From positions 1 to 42,501 of the forward strand of contig DIYM01000155.1 of NCBI GenBank assembly GCA_002429045.1: 42,501 bases of DNA, read 5' to 3'. The position numbers and the translations under genes were made by a program. Below the pieces are notes generated by a model. The model saw only the letters and a program-made list of their open reading frames with translations, ran no database searches and had not been told where the DNA came from. Of this stretch, positions 30,742 to 40,039 are shown in pieces; the stretch's first letter is position 1, and every line of letters starts with the position of its first letter. The DNA comes from Phycisphaerales bacterium UBA6054. GTDB taxonomy: Bacteria; Planctomycetota; Phycisphaerae; Phycisphaerales; UBA1924.

Positions 30742-32409
30742 TTAAGGCCGCACCTCGTATCCCTCCCGGATCCACTCTGATGCGGCGGCCCCGGTCAGGC
30801 GGTCGTCCCAGTTGTCCTTGCTCATCTGCCTGGCGGCGCTCAGGAAGGCGGCCTCGTCGGTGAAGCCGAGGGTCCTGGCATAGTCGCCCAGGTCCCGGCC
30901 AGCCTCGACCATCTCGACCGGCTCGGCCTCGTCACGCGTGACGTTCGGGGTCTCGATCCACTCGTTGAGCCTGCCCGCGTCGCCGTCCATCCTGAAAGCC
31001 TGGGCGTCGGGGTTCAGCCCGATGAAGTCGTTGTTCCAGAACGCGATCATGCCGAGCGTGCGCACGTTCATCACGACGTTCGATCCGGGCATGTACCAGC
31101 GGTTGTCCGCGACGGTCACCGTGCCCGCTTCCTGGCCGACGGTATCGACCGTGAACTTGAGCGCCTGACCCACGCCGTCGTTCGACCACTCGTAGACCGT
31201 GTTGTACCGGAACCAGACGTTCTCGGCGCCGCCGCCGAGCGAGATGCCCGTCGAGACGGTGCCGGGCGTCGCGAACGCGATGAGGTTGTTGTACACCTGC
31301 AGGTTCCTGGACCGTTCGGTCCAGATGCCGAACATCTCGCTGGTGTCCCGGGCGAGCGGGCCGCCGAGGACCGCGTTGCGGCGGATCGCGCCGGTGGCGC
31401 CCTCCTGAGGCCAGTCGAGGGTGCGGTACCCGAAGCGGATCCCCATGGAGTTGGCGTAGACGAGGTTGTCCTCGATGATGCCGCCCGAGCGGGCCTGCAG
31501 ACCGGCCGCCGACGAACGCGAGGTGATGTTGCCGAGAAACTCAACGCCTGTCACGCCGACCTGGAGGTACACATTCTGCTTGAACGTGGTGGCGTCCGCG
31601 CCGGGGATGTCGGCCGACCAGCCGTTGCGATCGATGACGTTCTCTTCGATCAGGAGGCTGGTCACGTCGTTCGCGAAGATGCCCTGGGCGTGCCCGTCGG
31701 TGGACCACGCGTCGATCACGATGTTCCGTCGGATCCGGGCGTTCTCGAACCCGACCCCGATCCCTTCGATCGAGATGTTGTTGAAGAAGCCCTCCACGTG
31801 GCAGTCCTCAACCAGAAGCCCCTCTCCGACCGACAGCCAGCGGATGCCCCGGTGCGAACTGCCGGGATCGCGGTCGGCGACGAACTTGAGCCCCACGATA
31901 GCGACGTTCGATACGTCTTCGCCGTAGGGAGCCGCGATGCCCGTGGCGTTCCGGCAGATGATGACCGGCCTCGAGCCGTGCTCGCCATACGAAGCGATGA
32001 CAACCGGTTCGTCCGTGCTCCGACCCGAGATCCGCCAGACGCCGATCGCCTCATTCCAGGTGTCGCCCTTGCGGAGCAGCATCCAGTCTGCCGAGTCGTT
32101 CCGCATCAGCTCTTTCGCACGCTCGAAGCTCCGCACGGCATGGGCCGGGGAACGCCCCGAGTTCAGGTCGTTTCCCTCCGATGAGGACACGAACACGAAC
32201 CTGGTGTCGGGAGAGGGCGTGAGCGTCGACCAGCCCGACTTGTTCAACGGTGTGCGCGTGGCGCCGTTGGGCATGTCCAACGAGGCCGGCTCGGCCAACG
32301 CCGGCGCGGCCGAACCGGCCAACGCCAGCAGCGAGGCGGCGAACGCGCCGAGCAGACGCCCGCTGGGAGTGGTCCGGAGGTTGTCAGAGTCAGAGCCGGT
32401 GGCATGCAT
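30742..32409 (-). CDS. Secreted right-handed parallel beta-helix protein
   Basis: The 555-residue protein has a signal peptide (to about residue 39, APALA then EP). A long right-handed beta-helix region follows at roughly 150-460, built from repeats such as GLLVEDCHVEGFFNNISIEG and SLLIEENVIDRNGW. The C-terminal tail (TDEAAFLSAARQMSKDNWDD) is helical. Beta-helix proteins of this sort include polysaccharide lyases and epimerases such as those in alginate clusters. Placed at the head of the exopolysaccharide operon, it probably cuts, edits or binds the polymer outside the inner membrane. No catalytic triad can be assigned by eye. ATG 32409 has a GAGGAG site about eight bases upstream. Confidence 0.85.
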   Translation of the reverse strand: MHATGSDSDNLRTTPSGRLLGAFAASLLALAGSAAPALAEPASLDMPNGATRTPLNKSGWSTLTPSPDTRFVFVSSSEGNDLNSGRSPAHAVRSFERAKELMRNDSADWMLLRKGDTWNEAIGVWRISGRSTDEPVVIASYGEHGSRPVIICRNATGIAAPYGEDVSNVAIVGLKFVADRDPGSSHRGIRWLSVGEGLLVEDCHVEGFFNNISIEGIGVGFENARIRRNIVIDAWSTDGHAQGIFANDVTSLLIEENVIDRNGWSADIPGADATTFKQNVYLQVGVTGVEFLGNITSRSSAAGLQARSGGIIEDNLVYANSMGIRFGYRTLDWPQEGATGAIRRNAVLGGPLARDTSEMFGIWTERSRNLQVYNNLIAFATPGTVSTGISLGGGAENVWFRYNTVYEWSNDGVGQALKFTVDTVGQEAGTVTVADNRWYMPGSNVVMNVRTLGMIAFWNNDFIGLNPDAQAFRMDGDAGRLNEWIETPNVTRDEAEPVEMVEAGRDLGDYARTLGFTDEAAFLSAARQMSKDNWDDRLTGAAASEWIREGYEVRP

Positions 32410-32845
32410 GTGGTCTCTCCTCGCACAGTCGATGGCACCGTGTGATGTGCCAAACGCCCCATGACCGGGCAACCCGGATCCGACGCTTTCTCCCGCAAGC
32501 CCAGGCGCTCCAGCCGTCACAGCCGTGATACCCCGGACCGACGGGGGTTTTCGGACCCGAGGCTATGCGCGAATTCCCGCTAACGGGATCCAGGCGAATC
32601 AATGAACCGCTCCGGACCTGCCGATATCGTCCGGTGAGCCATGCCGGGCTGCCTGGGGCGTGATTCCCCCTATACAGGGCGGTTTCGAGCCGCGTGTGGT
32701 CGCCCGATCGGGTCAAGAATCGAAGAGGGTATCCGAGGGGATCGATCGCGTATGGGATTCGGGTTTCATCAGGACGGTGTGCGGTCGGCGTGCCCGGAGC
32801 GTCCCGCAACCCCGGTCGACGATGCCGTCGGGTTGGGGGCGGCGG
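32410..32845. promoter_or_regulatory. 436-base divergent intergenic region between the two exopolysaccharide arms
   Basis: This gap separates the minus-strand beta-helix/flippase genes from the plus-strand glycosyltransferase genes and must hold promoters for both. I see no coding potential and no strong -35/-10 pair. Small inverted repeats are present: CCGGG-CAA-CCCGG at 32465-32477 and CCCCG/CGGGG at 32531-32546 (followed by GTTTT). These could be operators or weak attenuators; none is convincing alone. Confidence 0.5.
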
Positions 32846-33958
32846 ATGGGTGATCGGCGGGCGTTGGTGATCAACTGGATCGAGGGCCGCCCCTCGCTCT
32901 CGGGGGGGGTCAAATCGAACCGGCTGCTCGCCGAAGCGATGGCCAGGCGCGGGCACCGCGTGGTGATCTCCCATCTCCCGCCCACGCCGCCCTGGCCCCC
33001 CGCCTGGAGGGTCCGGAGGTTCTCCAAACGCGTCCGCGAGCAACTCAAGCCCGGGCGATTCGACCACCACCTCCAGCAGAGCGCCGTGCCGACCAATCAG
33101 ATGCCCGGGCGTGCGTTCGACCTGGATCGGATCCCCGACGCGGACGTGACGATCGCGAGTTGGTGGCGAGTCTGGAGCCAGGTCTGGGGCTGGCCGGCGT
33201 CGAAAGGGCTCAAGCTGCACCTCGTCCGCGGGCATGAGGTCTTCAACGGGCCCGAGGACCAGGTCCGTGCGGCGTACCGCCTGCCGGGCCCGCGCGCGGT
33301 CATCTCGGGCTGGCTCGAGACAATCATGCGCGACTACGGGCACGAGGACATCGTCCGCGTCCCCAACGGAGTGAAGTGGGAGCAGTTCGACTCGCGCCCT
33401 CGCGGCAAGCAGCGCGTGCCCACCGTCGGGTTCCTCGCGAGCGTCGAGACGGTCAAGCGGTGCGATGTGGCGTTGCGTGCGATCCGTTTGTTGCAGCAAT
33501 CGGCGCCGGATCTGCGGGTCATCTCTTTCGGGCAGAAGTCGCTCCCGACCGACTGGGACCTGCCAAACAACTTCGAGTTCCATCTCCGCCCGGCGCAGGA
33601 CGAGATCTCGGGCTTCTACCGATCATGCGATTGCTGGCTGACGTCATCCGAGTCCGAGGGGTTCGGCATGCCCGGTCTGGAAGCCGCGGCCGGTCATTGC
33701 CCTCTGGTCTCGACGCGGTGCGGCGGTCCAGAAGACTACGTCGAGCACGGACGCAACGGTTTCCTTGTCGATGTGGGCGACGCCGACGGGATGGCTGAAG
33801 CGATGGGGGAGATCCTCGGGCTCGACGATCACGCATGGCGTGAGATGAGTGAGGCGAGCTACGAGATCGCGAAAGCGTTCGACTGGGACCGCTCCGCCGA
33901 ACGGTTGGAATCGGCGATCGTGCGATGGCTCGCGTCGGGCTGGGGCGGGACCGAATGA
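32846..33958 (+). CDS. Glycosyltransferase family 4 (GT-B)
   Basis: The 370-residue protein has a GT-B fold outline, with LSGGVKSNRLLAEAMARRGH at the N-terminus. The EX7E motif in SESEGFGMPGLEAAAG is followed by STRCGGPEDYVEHGRNGFLV, the nucleotide-sugar binding region of GT4 retaining enzymes. It should add a sugar from a nucleotide donor to the lipid-linked oligosaccharide; donor and linkage are unknown. ATG 32846 places the start just before the first beta strand. An in-frame ATG at 32822 is possible, and neither has a strong ribosome site. It is the first gene of the plus-strand arm, and its stop overlaps the sulfotransferase start (ATGA). Confidence 0.86.
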   Translation: MGDRRALVINWIEGRPSLSGGVKSNRLLAEAMARRGHRVVISHLPPTPPWPPAWRVRRFSKRVREQLKPGRFDHHLQQSAVPTNQMPGRAFDLDRIPDADVTIASWWRVWSQVWGWPASKGLKLHLVRGHEVFNGPEDQVRAAYRLPGPRAVISGWLETIMRDYGHEDIVRVPNGVKWEQFDSRPRGKQRVPTVGFLASVETVKRCDVALRAIRLLQQSAPDLRVISFGQKSLPTDWDLPNNFEFHLRPAQDEISGFYRSCDCWLTSSESEGFGMPGLEAAAGHCPLVSTRCGGPEDYVEHGRNGFLVDVGDADGMAEAMGEILGLDDHAWREMSEASYEIAKAFDWDRSAERLESAIVRWLASGWGGTE

Positions 33959-34950
33959 GCGTTCCAGCGTCGAGCCAGGAGGAGGTGTCCCGAGAACGGC
34001 ACGCCGAGAGCGTCAGCCGGGCGGGGCTCTTTCTTGTCGGTGCCGAGCGATCGGGCACGACCATGCTCCGGTTGATGCTCGATCATCACCCGAGCATCGC
34101 GTGGCAGAACGAGTTCGAGTACGCGGTCGATCGGATCGGGCCCGGCGCGGAGTTCCCGGCGCTCGGGAGCTACAGCGAGTTTCTCGAGAACCACCGGGTT
34201 TTTAGGGCGAACGGGTACGCGATCGATCCGTCGCTGGACTACCCCGGGCTGGTCCGTTCGTTTCTGGAGCAGCGCCGGGCGCGGGCGGGCAAGCCGATCG
34301 TCGGCGCGACGGTGCACCGGCATCTGGGCCGCCTGCTGCACGTCTGGCCGGAGGCGCGGTTCATCCACCTGGTCCGCGACCCGCGTGACGTGGCTCCTTC
34401 GGTGATCAAGATGGGGTGGGCTGGCAACGTCTACCACGCGTGCCGCAGGTGGCGCGATGCCGAACGAGACTGGGATCGGGTCGCCGAATCGGTGGGGGAG
34501 GGGCGGTTCGTCGAGGTGAGATTCGAGCGGTTGCTGGCGGACCCGGGCGAGGAGTTGGGGAGGATCTGCGCGTTTATCGGTGTGCCGTACGATGAATCGA
34601 TGCTCTCGTTCCACGAGCGGACAACGTATTCGCCGCCGGACGCCTCGGCGGCGCAGCGCTGGTCCGGGCGGCTCTCTCCACGGGAGATCGGCCTGATCGA
34701 GGGCAGCCTCGGGGGGCTCATCGAGCGGCGCGGGTACGAACGGTCGGGGCACGCGCCGGTCGTGCCCGGCGTTCTGCAGCGGCACTGGTTGCGGATCCAG
34801 AACAAGGCGGCGCACGTCCGTTGGAACCTCGGGCGCTACGGGATCGGGCTGTACCTGCGGGCGCAGTTCACCAAGCGGTTCCGGTCCGCGGCGTCGTGGG
34901 CACGGGTGAAGCGTGAGATGCAAGAAATCGATCGGAGCCATCTCAAATGA
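33955..34950 (+). CDS. PAPS-dependent sulfotransferase (first of two)
   Basis: The 331-residue protein has the two PAPS-binding blocks of sulfotransferases. The 5'-phosphosulfate loop is VGAERSGTTMLRL at 28-40, and the 3'-phosphate block is RFIHLVRDPRDVAPSV at about 135-150. It should transfer sulfate from PAPS to a hydroxyl or amino group on a sugar of the repeat unit. The C-terminus is basic, consistent with an anionic or membrane-near substrate. It is embedded between glycosyltransferases with ATGA overlaps on both sides, which ties sulfation to polysaccharide synthesis. No cysC/cysN-type PAPS synthesis gene is present in the window. Confidence 0.88.
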   Translation: MSVPASSQEEVSRERHAESVSRAGLFLVGAERSGTTMLRLMLDHHPSIAWQNEFEYAVDRIGPGAEFPALGSYSEFLENHRVFRANGYAIDPSLDYPGLVRSFLEQRRARAGKPIVGATVHRHLGRLLHVWPEARFIHLVRDPRDVAPSVIKMGWAGNVYHACRRWRDAERDWDRVAESVGEGRFVEVRFERLLADPGEELGRICAFIGVPYDESMLSFHERTTYSPPDASAAQRWSGRLSPREIGLIEGSLGGLIERRGYERSGHAPVVPGVLQRHWLRIQNKAAHVRWNLGRYGIGLYLRAQFTKRFRSAASWARVKREMQEIDRSHLK

Positions 34951-35900
34951 GCGGGCCGGGAAACGGCAGTCCGGTCCACGAGGCGGCGGTGATCGTGCTG
35001 AACTATCGCACGCCCGCTCTGGTGATCGATTGCCTCCGGTCGCTCCAGGGCCAGGCCGTGCCGGAACGCCACGATGTCGTGGTCGTCGATAACTGCTCGC
35101 CGGACGATTCCGCGGACGTGATCGACGCCGCGATCGGGTCCAACGGCTGGCGATCCTGGGCACGCGTGGTCCGTTCGGATGTCAACGGCGGGTTCGCGGC
35201 GGGCAACAACGTGGGCATCCGCGCGACAGACGCCGAGGTCCGTGTGCTGCTCAACTCCGACACGATCGTTCGCGACGGGGCGTTGCGCTCGCTGATCGAT
35301 GCGGCGGGCGATGGGGCCGGGCTGGTCGGGCCCAGGCTCGAGTGGCCCGACGGCGAGCGCCAGATCTCGACGTTCCGCTTCCGCACCCCGCTGACCGAAC
35401 TGATCTCGGCCGGGCGCCTCGGCTGGCTGGGCAGACGCCTGGTCGGTCACGTGGTCGCGCGCGAGGTCCATCGGGCGTGCGACGACCTCGACTGGACCAG
35501 TTTCGCGTGCGTGGCGATTCGCGATGATGTCACTCGATCGATCGGGTTGCTCGACGAGCGGTACTTCATGTATTTCGAGGACATGGACTTCTGCCGGCGT
35601 GCCAAGGCCGCGGGCTTCCGCGTCGCCCACGAGCCCGGGGCGCGGGTGGTCCACCTGCGCGGCGGCACGTCGGACGTGAAGAAGTCCACCCGCGAGCGCA
35701 AGCGTCGCCCGGGCTACTTCTACGCGGCCCGCTCGCACTACTTCCGCGTCTGGTACGGCCGGTCCGGTTGGTTGCTTGCGAATCTGCTGTGGACAATCGG
35801 GTGGCTGCTCGCGGCGGCGCGCCGGAGGTCGCGGGCGGTCGCCTGCGAGTGGAGAGACATCTGGTCTGGGCCCGTTTGGACGGGGGTGCCGCGTGGATAA
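34947..35900 (+). CDS. Glycosyltransferase family 2 (rhamnosyltransferase-like)
   Basis: The 317-residue protein has a GT-A fold. AVIVLNYRTPALVIDCLRSL starts the domain, VVVDNCSPDDS and VLLNSDT supply the nucleotide and DxD-like regions, and YFEDMDFCRRAKAAG is the late acidic block typical of WcaA/RfbF-like rhamnosyltransferases. Given the RmlC/RmlD pair in the opposite arm, it could use dTDP-rhamnose, but that is inference. A hydrophobic C-terminal segment (WLLANLLWTIGWLLAAA) may anchor it to the membrane. It starts in an ATGA overlap and ends eight bases inside the next gene. Confidence 0.87.
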   Translation: MSGPGNGSPVHEAAVIVLNYRTPALVIDCLRSLQGQAVPERHDVVVVDNCSPDDSADVIDAAIGSNGWRSWARVVRSDVNGGFAAGNNVGIRATDAEVRVLLNSDTIVRDGALRSLIDAAGDGAGLVGPRLEWPDGERQISTFRFRTPLTELISAGRLGWLGRRLVGHVVAREVHRACDDLDWTSFACVAIRDDVTRSIGLLDERYFMYFEDMDFCRRAKAAGFRVAHEPGARVVHLRGGTSDVKKSTRERKRRPGYFYAARSHYFRVWYGRSGWLLANLLWTIGWLLAAARRRSRAVACEWRDIWSGPVWTGVPRG

Positions 35901-36804
35901 GCTCCCCGACTTCGTGATCATCGGCGCGATGAAGTGCGCGACGACGACCCTGCACGACCAGCTGACGCGTCAGCCCGGGGTGTTCATGTCGACCCCCAAA
36001 GAGCCGAACTTCTTCAGCGACGACGCGAACTGGAAGAGGGGGATCGGTTGGTACGCATCGTTATTTGCCGATGCGCCGGCAGGGTCGGTGCGCGGGGAGT
36101 CGAGCACGCACTACACCAAACTGCCCGAGCATCCGCGCACGGTCGCGCGCTTCGCCGAGCATCTCCCCGATGCGAAGCTGATCTATGTGATGCGTGATCC
36201 GGTCGCGCGCGCGGTCTCGCAGTACATTCACGAGTGGTCAGAGGGGAGGATTTCCGAGCCGATCGATGAAGCGATCGAGAGGTACGCCCGCCTGATGGAC
36301 TACTCCCGGTACGCGATGCAGTTGGGCCCGTGGATGGACCGGTTCGGGCCCGGGCGGGTTCTGCCTGTGTTCTTCGAGCGGATGACCGCGTCGCCGCAGG
36401 AGGAGTTCGGGCGGGTGTGCCGCTTCATCGGGATCGATTCTGGAAGATGGGTCGAGGGCACCGCCCCGAGCAACGTCTCATCGCGGCGGATGCGCAGGTC
36501 TCCCGTCCGCGACGCGATCCTGGACATCGGGGTTGTCCGCACGCTGCGCCGGACGCTGTTGCCCGAGCGGTTGCGAGAACGGATCAAGTCGCGGTGGCGG
36601 ATGAGCGAACGCCCCGAGCTTTCGCCCGAGCGGCTGCGATGGGTGCGGGACCGGCTCGATCCGGACATCGAGCGCCTCGGGGGCATGCTCGGCCTGGCCC
36701 TGGACTGCGCGACGTTCCGCGACGCCGTGCTGGCGCCGGGGCGGAGCCCGGAGTGGTCCCCCGGATCGAGCGGCGCGGGCGCCCGGGAGGTGGCGCATGA
36801 TTGA
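35893..36804 (+). CDS. PAPS-dependent sulfotransferase (second, heparan-sulfotransferase-like)
   Basis: With a GTG start at 35893 the protein has 303 residues. The PAPS loop is GAMKCATTTLHDQL at 11-24, then STPKEPNFFSDD. The 3'-phosphate block is KLIYVMRDPVARAVSQY at 95-111. The K-E-x-x-F-F block right after the loop is typical of heparan-sulfate-type sulfotransferases, a different branch from the first sulfotransferase here. It should sulfate another position of the polymer. The GTG start overlaps the preceding TAA stop by eight bases and puts the PAPS loop at the usual distance from the N-terminus. It overlaps the next gene by eight bases too. Confidence 0.88.
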   Translation: MDKLPDFVIIGAMKCATTTLHDQLTRQPGVFMSTPKEPNFFSDDANWKRGIGWYASLFADAPAGSVRGESSTHYTKLPEHPRTVARFAEHLPDAKLIYVMRDPVARAVSQYIHEWSEGRISEPIDEAIERYARLMDYSRYAMQLGPWMDRFGPGRVLPVFFERMTASPQEEFGRVCRFIGIDSGRWVEGTAPSNVSSRRMRRSPVRDAILDIGVVRTLRRTLLPERLRERIKSRWRMSERPELSPERLRWVRDRLDPDIERLGGMLGLALDCATFRDAVLAPGRSPEWSPGSSGAGAREVAHD

Positions 36805-37834
36805 TGCGATGCCGAACGTTGGCGTGGTCGCGATCGGGCGCAACGAGGGCGAGCGTCTCAAGCGGTGCCTGCGTTCTGCTCTGGACGCGACCGGTCGTGT
36901 CGCGTACGTAGATTCCGGATCGACGGACGGTTCTTGCGAGTTTGCGCGTTCCGTGGGCGTGGAGGTCGTGGACTTGGACACGTCGGTGCCGTTCACCGCG
37001 GCGCGAGCCCGCAACGCGGGGATCGATCGCCTGACCGAGCGGTGGCCCGACGTGGAGTTCGTGCAGGTTGTCGACGGCGACTGTTCGTTCGCCGGGGGCT
37101 GGTTCGAGCAGGCAGAGCGGTTCCTGAACGAGCACGACACCTGCGCGGTGGTGTGCGGGCGTCGGCGGGAGCGGTCGCCCGAAGATTCGATCTACAACCG
37201 CCTCACCGATCTGGAGTGGGACACCCCCGTCGGCGAGGCCAGGGCGTGCGGTGGAGACGCGCTGTTCAGGCTCTCGGCGTTCCGCGAGGTCGGGGGGTAC
37301 AGGGCGTCGCTGATCGCGGGAGAAGAGCCCGAACTGTGCCAGCGGCTTCGGCGTGCCGGCTGGAGCGTGCATCGGATCGACGCGGAGATGACGCTGCACG
37401 ACGCGGCGATGTTCCGGTTCTCGCAGTTCTGGAAGCGGGCCAAGCGGGCCGGGCACGCGTACGCCGAGGGCGCGGCGTTGCACGGCAAGGGGCCCGATCG
37501 GCACGGCGTCCGGGGGACACGATCGGCGTTGCTCTGGGGGCTGTGCGTTCCGGTGCTGGGGGTGCTGCTGGCATGGTGGACGTACGGGCTCTCGATCGGC
37601 GCCGCGGTGCTGCTGTTCGGTTGGCAGGCCTGGCGGATCAGGAGCGGGCAACTCGCCCGCGGGCGGGCCGCGCGCGACGCGGCTCTGGTCGGGGTGTTCA
37701 CGATGCTCGTCAAGCCTGCGCAGGCGTCGGGTGTGCTGCTGTATTGGCGCCGCCGGTTGCTCGGTCAGACCGCGACGCTCATCGAGTACAAGGGTCAGGG
37801 TTCCCCCGGGAGTGAGGAGCGGGCCGATGCCTGA
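36797..37834 (+). CDS. Glycosyltransferase family 2 with C-terminal membrane segments
   Basis: The 345-residue protein has a GT-A domain: VVAIGRNEGERLKRCLRS, YVDSGSTDGS, QVVDGDCSFAGGW (DxD-type metal site) and LIAGEEPELCQRLRRAGW. Two hydrophobic segments follow near 245-285 (LLWGLCVPVLGVLLAWW and IGAAVLLFGW), so it is probably membrane-bound at the cytoplasmic face. Donor and acceptor are unknown. ATG 36797 has GGAGG six bases upstream and overlaps the sulfotransferase stop by eight bases. Confidence 0.87.
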   Translation: MIDAMPNVGVVAIGRNEGERLKRCLRSALDATGRVAYVDSGSTDGSCEFARSVGVEVVDLDTSVPFTAARARNAGIDRLTERWPDVEFVQVVDGDCSFAGGWFEQAERFLNEHDTCAVVCGRRRERSPEDSIYNRLTDLEWDTPVGEARACGGDALFRLSAFREVGGYRASLIAGEEPELCQRLRRAGWSVHRIDAEMTLHDAAMFRFSQFWKRAKRAGHAYAEGAALHGKGPDRHGVRGTRSALLWGLCVPVLGVLLAWWTYGLSIGAAVLLFGWQAWRIRSGQLARGRAARDAALVGVFTMLVKPAQASGVLLYWRRRLLGQTATLIEYKGQGSPGSEERADA

Positions 37835-39083
37835 ACGCCCCGCCGTGCTGTACATGTCGGGCACGCTCCCGAAGCGTTCGGAGACGTTCGTGTATCGCGA
37901 GATCCTTGCGTTGCGCGAACTCGGTGTGCCGGTGGAGACGGCATCGGTGCACGCGCCCGAGCGTGGTCTCGATCACGGCGGCCCGGTCTCGGAGATGGCC
38001 GAGCGGACCGTCAGCGCGTACGAAGGCGGGCCCGGCGCGGTGGTCCGGGGCTTCTTGGCCGAGTTGGTCACCCGCCCGTTGCGGACGATCCCGAACTGGT
38101 CGCGTGCGAAGCTCGACGCCCTGTTCTCGGGGGAGGTCTCGATGTCTCGCCGGCTCAAGGTGCTCTGGCAGGCGGCGGCCGGCATCGCGCTGGCCCGGCT
38201 CGTCCGGGACCGGGGCATCGCCCATGTCCACTGCCACATGGCCCACGTGCCGACCACGGTCGGGATGTACGCGGCACGCCAGCTCGGTGTCACGTTCAGT
38301 TTCACGGGCCATGCCAACGATCTCTTCCCCAACCGCACGCTGCTGGGCGAGAAGCTCGCCCGGGCGTCTTGGGCCAACTGCATCTCGGAGTGGCACCGGT
38401 CGTTCTACCGGTCGATCGCCGATCGGCCCGATGCCGACTTCCCGGTTGTCCGCTGCGGCGTGGATACCCGGAAGTACGACGTCGTGCCGGCGCCGAGAGG
38501 TGATCGGCTCGAGGTGCTCGGGGTCGGGCGGCTCGTCGAGAAGAAGGGCTTCGACGTCCTCATCGCGGCGGCGGGCGACCTCGCACGCGCGGGCGTCCGG
38601 GTCCGCGTCCGGATCGCGGGCGGGGGCGAGTTGATGGACGAGCTCCGCGGCATGGTTGATGGGCTCCCGGCGCTCGCCGAGGTCGAACTCCTGGGTGACA
38701 CCGACAACGATCGGGTGATGGAGTTGATGGGCGAGGCCGACGTGTTCGCGCTGCCCTGCCGCGTCGCGAGCTCTGGCGACCGGGACGGCATCCCGGTGGT
38801 CCTGATGGAAGCGATGGCCCGGGGGCGGTGCGTCATCTCGGGCGATCTGGAGACGATCCGGGAGCTGGTGCGCGACGGCGAGACGGGCGTGATGATCCCC
38901 CCGGGCGATCGTGAAGCGCTGGTCGCCTCGATCGGGGCGTTGGCGCAGGACCGGGACCGGGTCGACGCGCTGGGCCGGGCGGCCCGGGCGCGGATTGAGG
39001 AGGAGTTCGATCTGATGATCAACGCAGCGCGGATCGTCGAGGCGATGCGTTCTCACGGCGTGGATGCCGGGAGGCCGGCATGA
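37827..39083 (+). CDS. Glycosyltransferase family 4 (second GT4)
   Basis: The 418-residue protein has a GT-B fold. It begins with SGTLPKRSETFVYREILAL, has FSFTGHANDLFPNRTLLGEK in the middle (donor cleft region), and VLGVGRLVEKKGFDVLIAA opening the C-terminal domain. DGIPVVLMEAMARG then stands in the position of the EX7E motif (first Glu replaced by Asp). This pattern is common among exopolysaccharide GT4 enzymes of exosortase-linked clusters. ATG 37827 has GAGGAG ten bases upstream and overlaps the previous stop by eight bases, which fixes the start inside a longer frame. Its stop overlaps the next start. Confidence 0.88.
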   Translation: MPERPAVLYMSGTLPKRSETFVYREILALRELGVPVETASVHAPERGLDHGGPVSEMAERTVSAYEGGPGAVVRGFLAELVTRPLRTIPNWSRAKLDALFSGEVSMSRRLKVLWQAAAGIALARLVRDRGIAHVHCHMAHVPTTVGMYAARQLGVTFSFTGHANDLFPNRTLLGEKLARASWANCISEWHRSFYRSIADRPDADFPVVRCGVDTRKYDVVPAPRGDRLEVLGVGRLVEKKGFDVLIAAAGDLARAGVRVRVRIAGGGELMDELRGMVDGLPALAEVELLGDTDNDRVMELMGEADVFALPCRVASSGDRDGIPVVLMEAMARGRCVISGDLETIRELVRDGETGVMIPPGDREALVASIGALAQDRDRVDALGRAARARIEEEFDLMINAARIVEAMRSHGVDAGRPA

Positions 39084-40039
39084 CGGGCGAGCGCCGTTAC
39101 CTGGTGGTCACGCCGTGCCGCGACGAGGGTGAGTTCATCGCCAGCGCGATCGAGTCGCTCGCCGCGCAATCGGTACGACCGACGACCTGGGTCATCGTCG
39201 ACGATGGCTCGTCCGACAGCACGCCGGGCATCTTGGCCGAGTATGAACGGCGGTTCGATTTCATCAAGGTGGTCCGGCGCGAAGACCGGGGCGAGCGCAG
39301 AGTCGGGCCCGGCGTGATCGAGGCGTTCTACGCGGGTTACGAGTCGGTCGATCCGAGCGCGTACGAGTTCGTGTGCAAGATGGACGCGGATCTCGAGTTG
39401 CCCGGGCGGTACTTCGAGCGTCTGATGGAAGAGATGGACCGCGAGCCCTGCCTCGGCGCGGTGTCAGGGAAGATGTACCTGCGAGACGGACAGGGCAGAC
39501 TGCACCACGAGCGTCGGGGAGACGACCACGCGGCCGGCCCGACCAAGTTCTACCGGCGTGCCTGCTTCGAGGATATCGGCGGTTTCGTGAGGATGGTCGG
39601 CTGGGACGGGATCGACGGTCATGTCTGCCGCATGAAGGGCTGGATCGCACGCTCGATGGTCGATGACGAGCTCAGGGTCGTGCATCTGCGCCAGATGGGA
39701 TCGAGCCACAAGGGCGTGCTGCACGGGCGGACCCGCGGGGGGCAGGGCAAGTGGCGGATCGGGTCGTCGCCCTGGTACCTGCTGGCGACGGCGGTCTACC
39801 GCATGCGGGACAAGCCGTACGTGCTCGGGGCCCTTGCGATGACGTACGGCTACTTCAGAGCGATGCTCACCGGGGTGCAGCGCATGGACGATCCGGCATA
39901 TCTCAAGCATCTCCGCCGATACGAATGGAGGACCCTCCTGCGCGGCAAGGCGAGGACGCTCAATGAGTACGACGAGGACGCCCGGTTGCGCCGGGCGGCG
40001 CGGGTCGCGCCGGGCATGCCGCGGGGGGGCGCATCGTGA
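39080..40039 (+). CDS. Glycosyltransferase family 2 (third GT2)
   Basis: The 319-residue protein has a GT-A domain: LVVTPCRDEGEFIASAIESL, WVIVDDGSSDSTPGIL, and VCKMDADLELPGRYF with the DxD metal site. Its C-terminal part is basic (RYEWRTLLRGKARTLNEYDE) and has a region (YVLGALAMTYGYFRAMLTGV) that could associate with the membrane. Donor and linkage are unknown. It is linked by ATGA to the GT4 upstream and by GTGA to the PssD-like gene downstream. Confidence 0.88.
   Translation: MTGERRYLVVTPCRDEGEFIASAIESLAAQSVRPTTWVIVDDGSSDSTPGILAEYERRFDFIKVVRREDRGERRVGPGVIEAFYAGYESVDPSAYEFVCKMDADLELPGRYFERLMEEMDREPCLGAVSGKMYLRDGQGRLHHERRGDDHAAGPTKFYRRACFEDIGGFVRMVGWDGIDGHVCRMKGWIARSMVDDELRVVHLRQMGSSHKGVLHGRTRGGQGKWRIGSSPWYLLATAVYRMRDKPYVLGALAMTYGYFRAMLTGVQRMDDPAYLKHLRRYEWRTLLRGKARTLNEYDEDARLRRAARVAPGMPRGGAS

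Noticed and set aside
28428..30863. 811-codon plus-strand open frame across the deacetylase and flippase genes
   Set aside because: It is antisense to two clear genes and spans their boundary, with Arg/Asp/His-rich composition and no domains.
32531..32551. CCCCG/CGGGG hairpin followed by GTTTT as a plus-strand terminator
   Set aside because: The stem is five pairs, and there is no plus-strand gene upstream that it would terminate.
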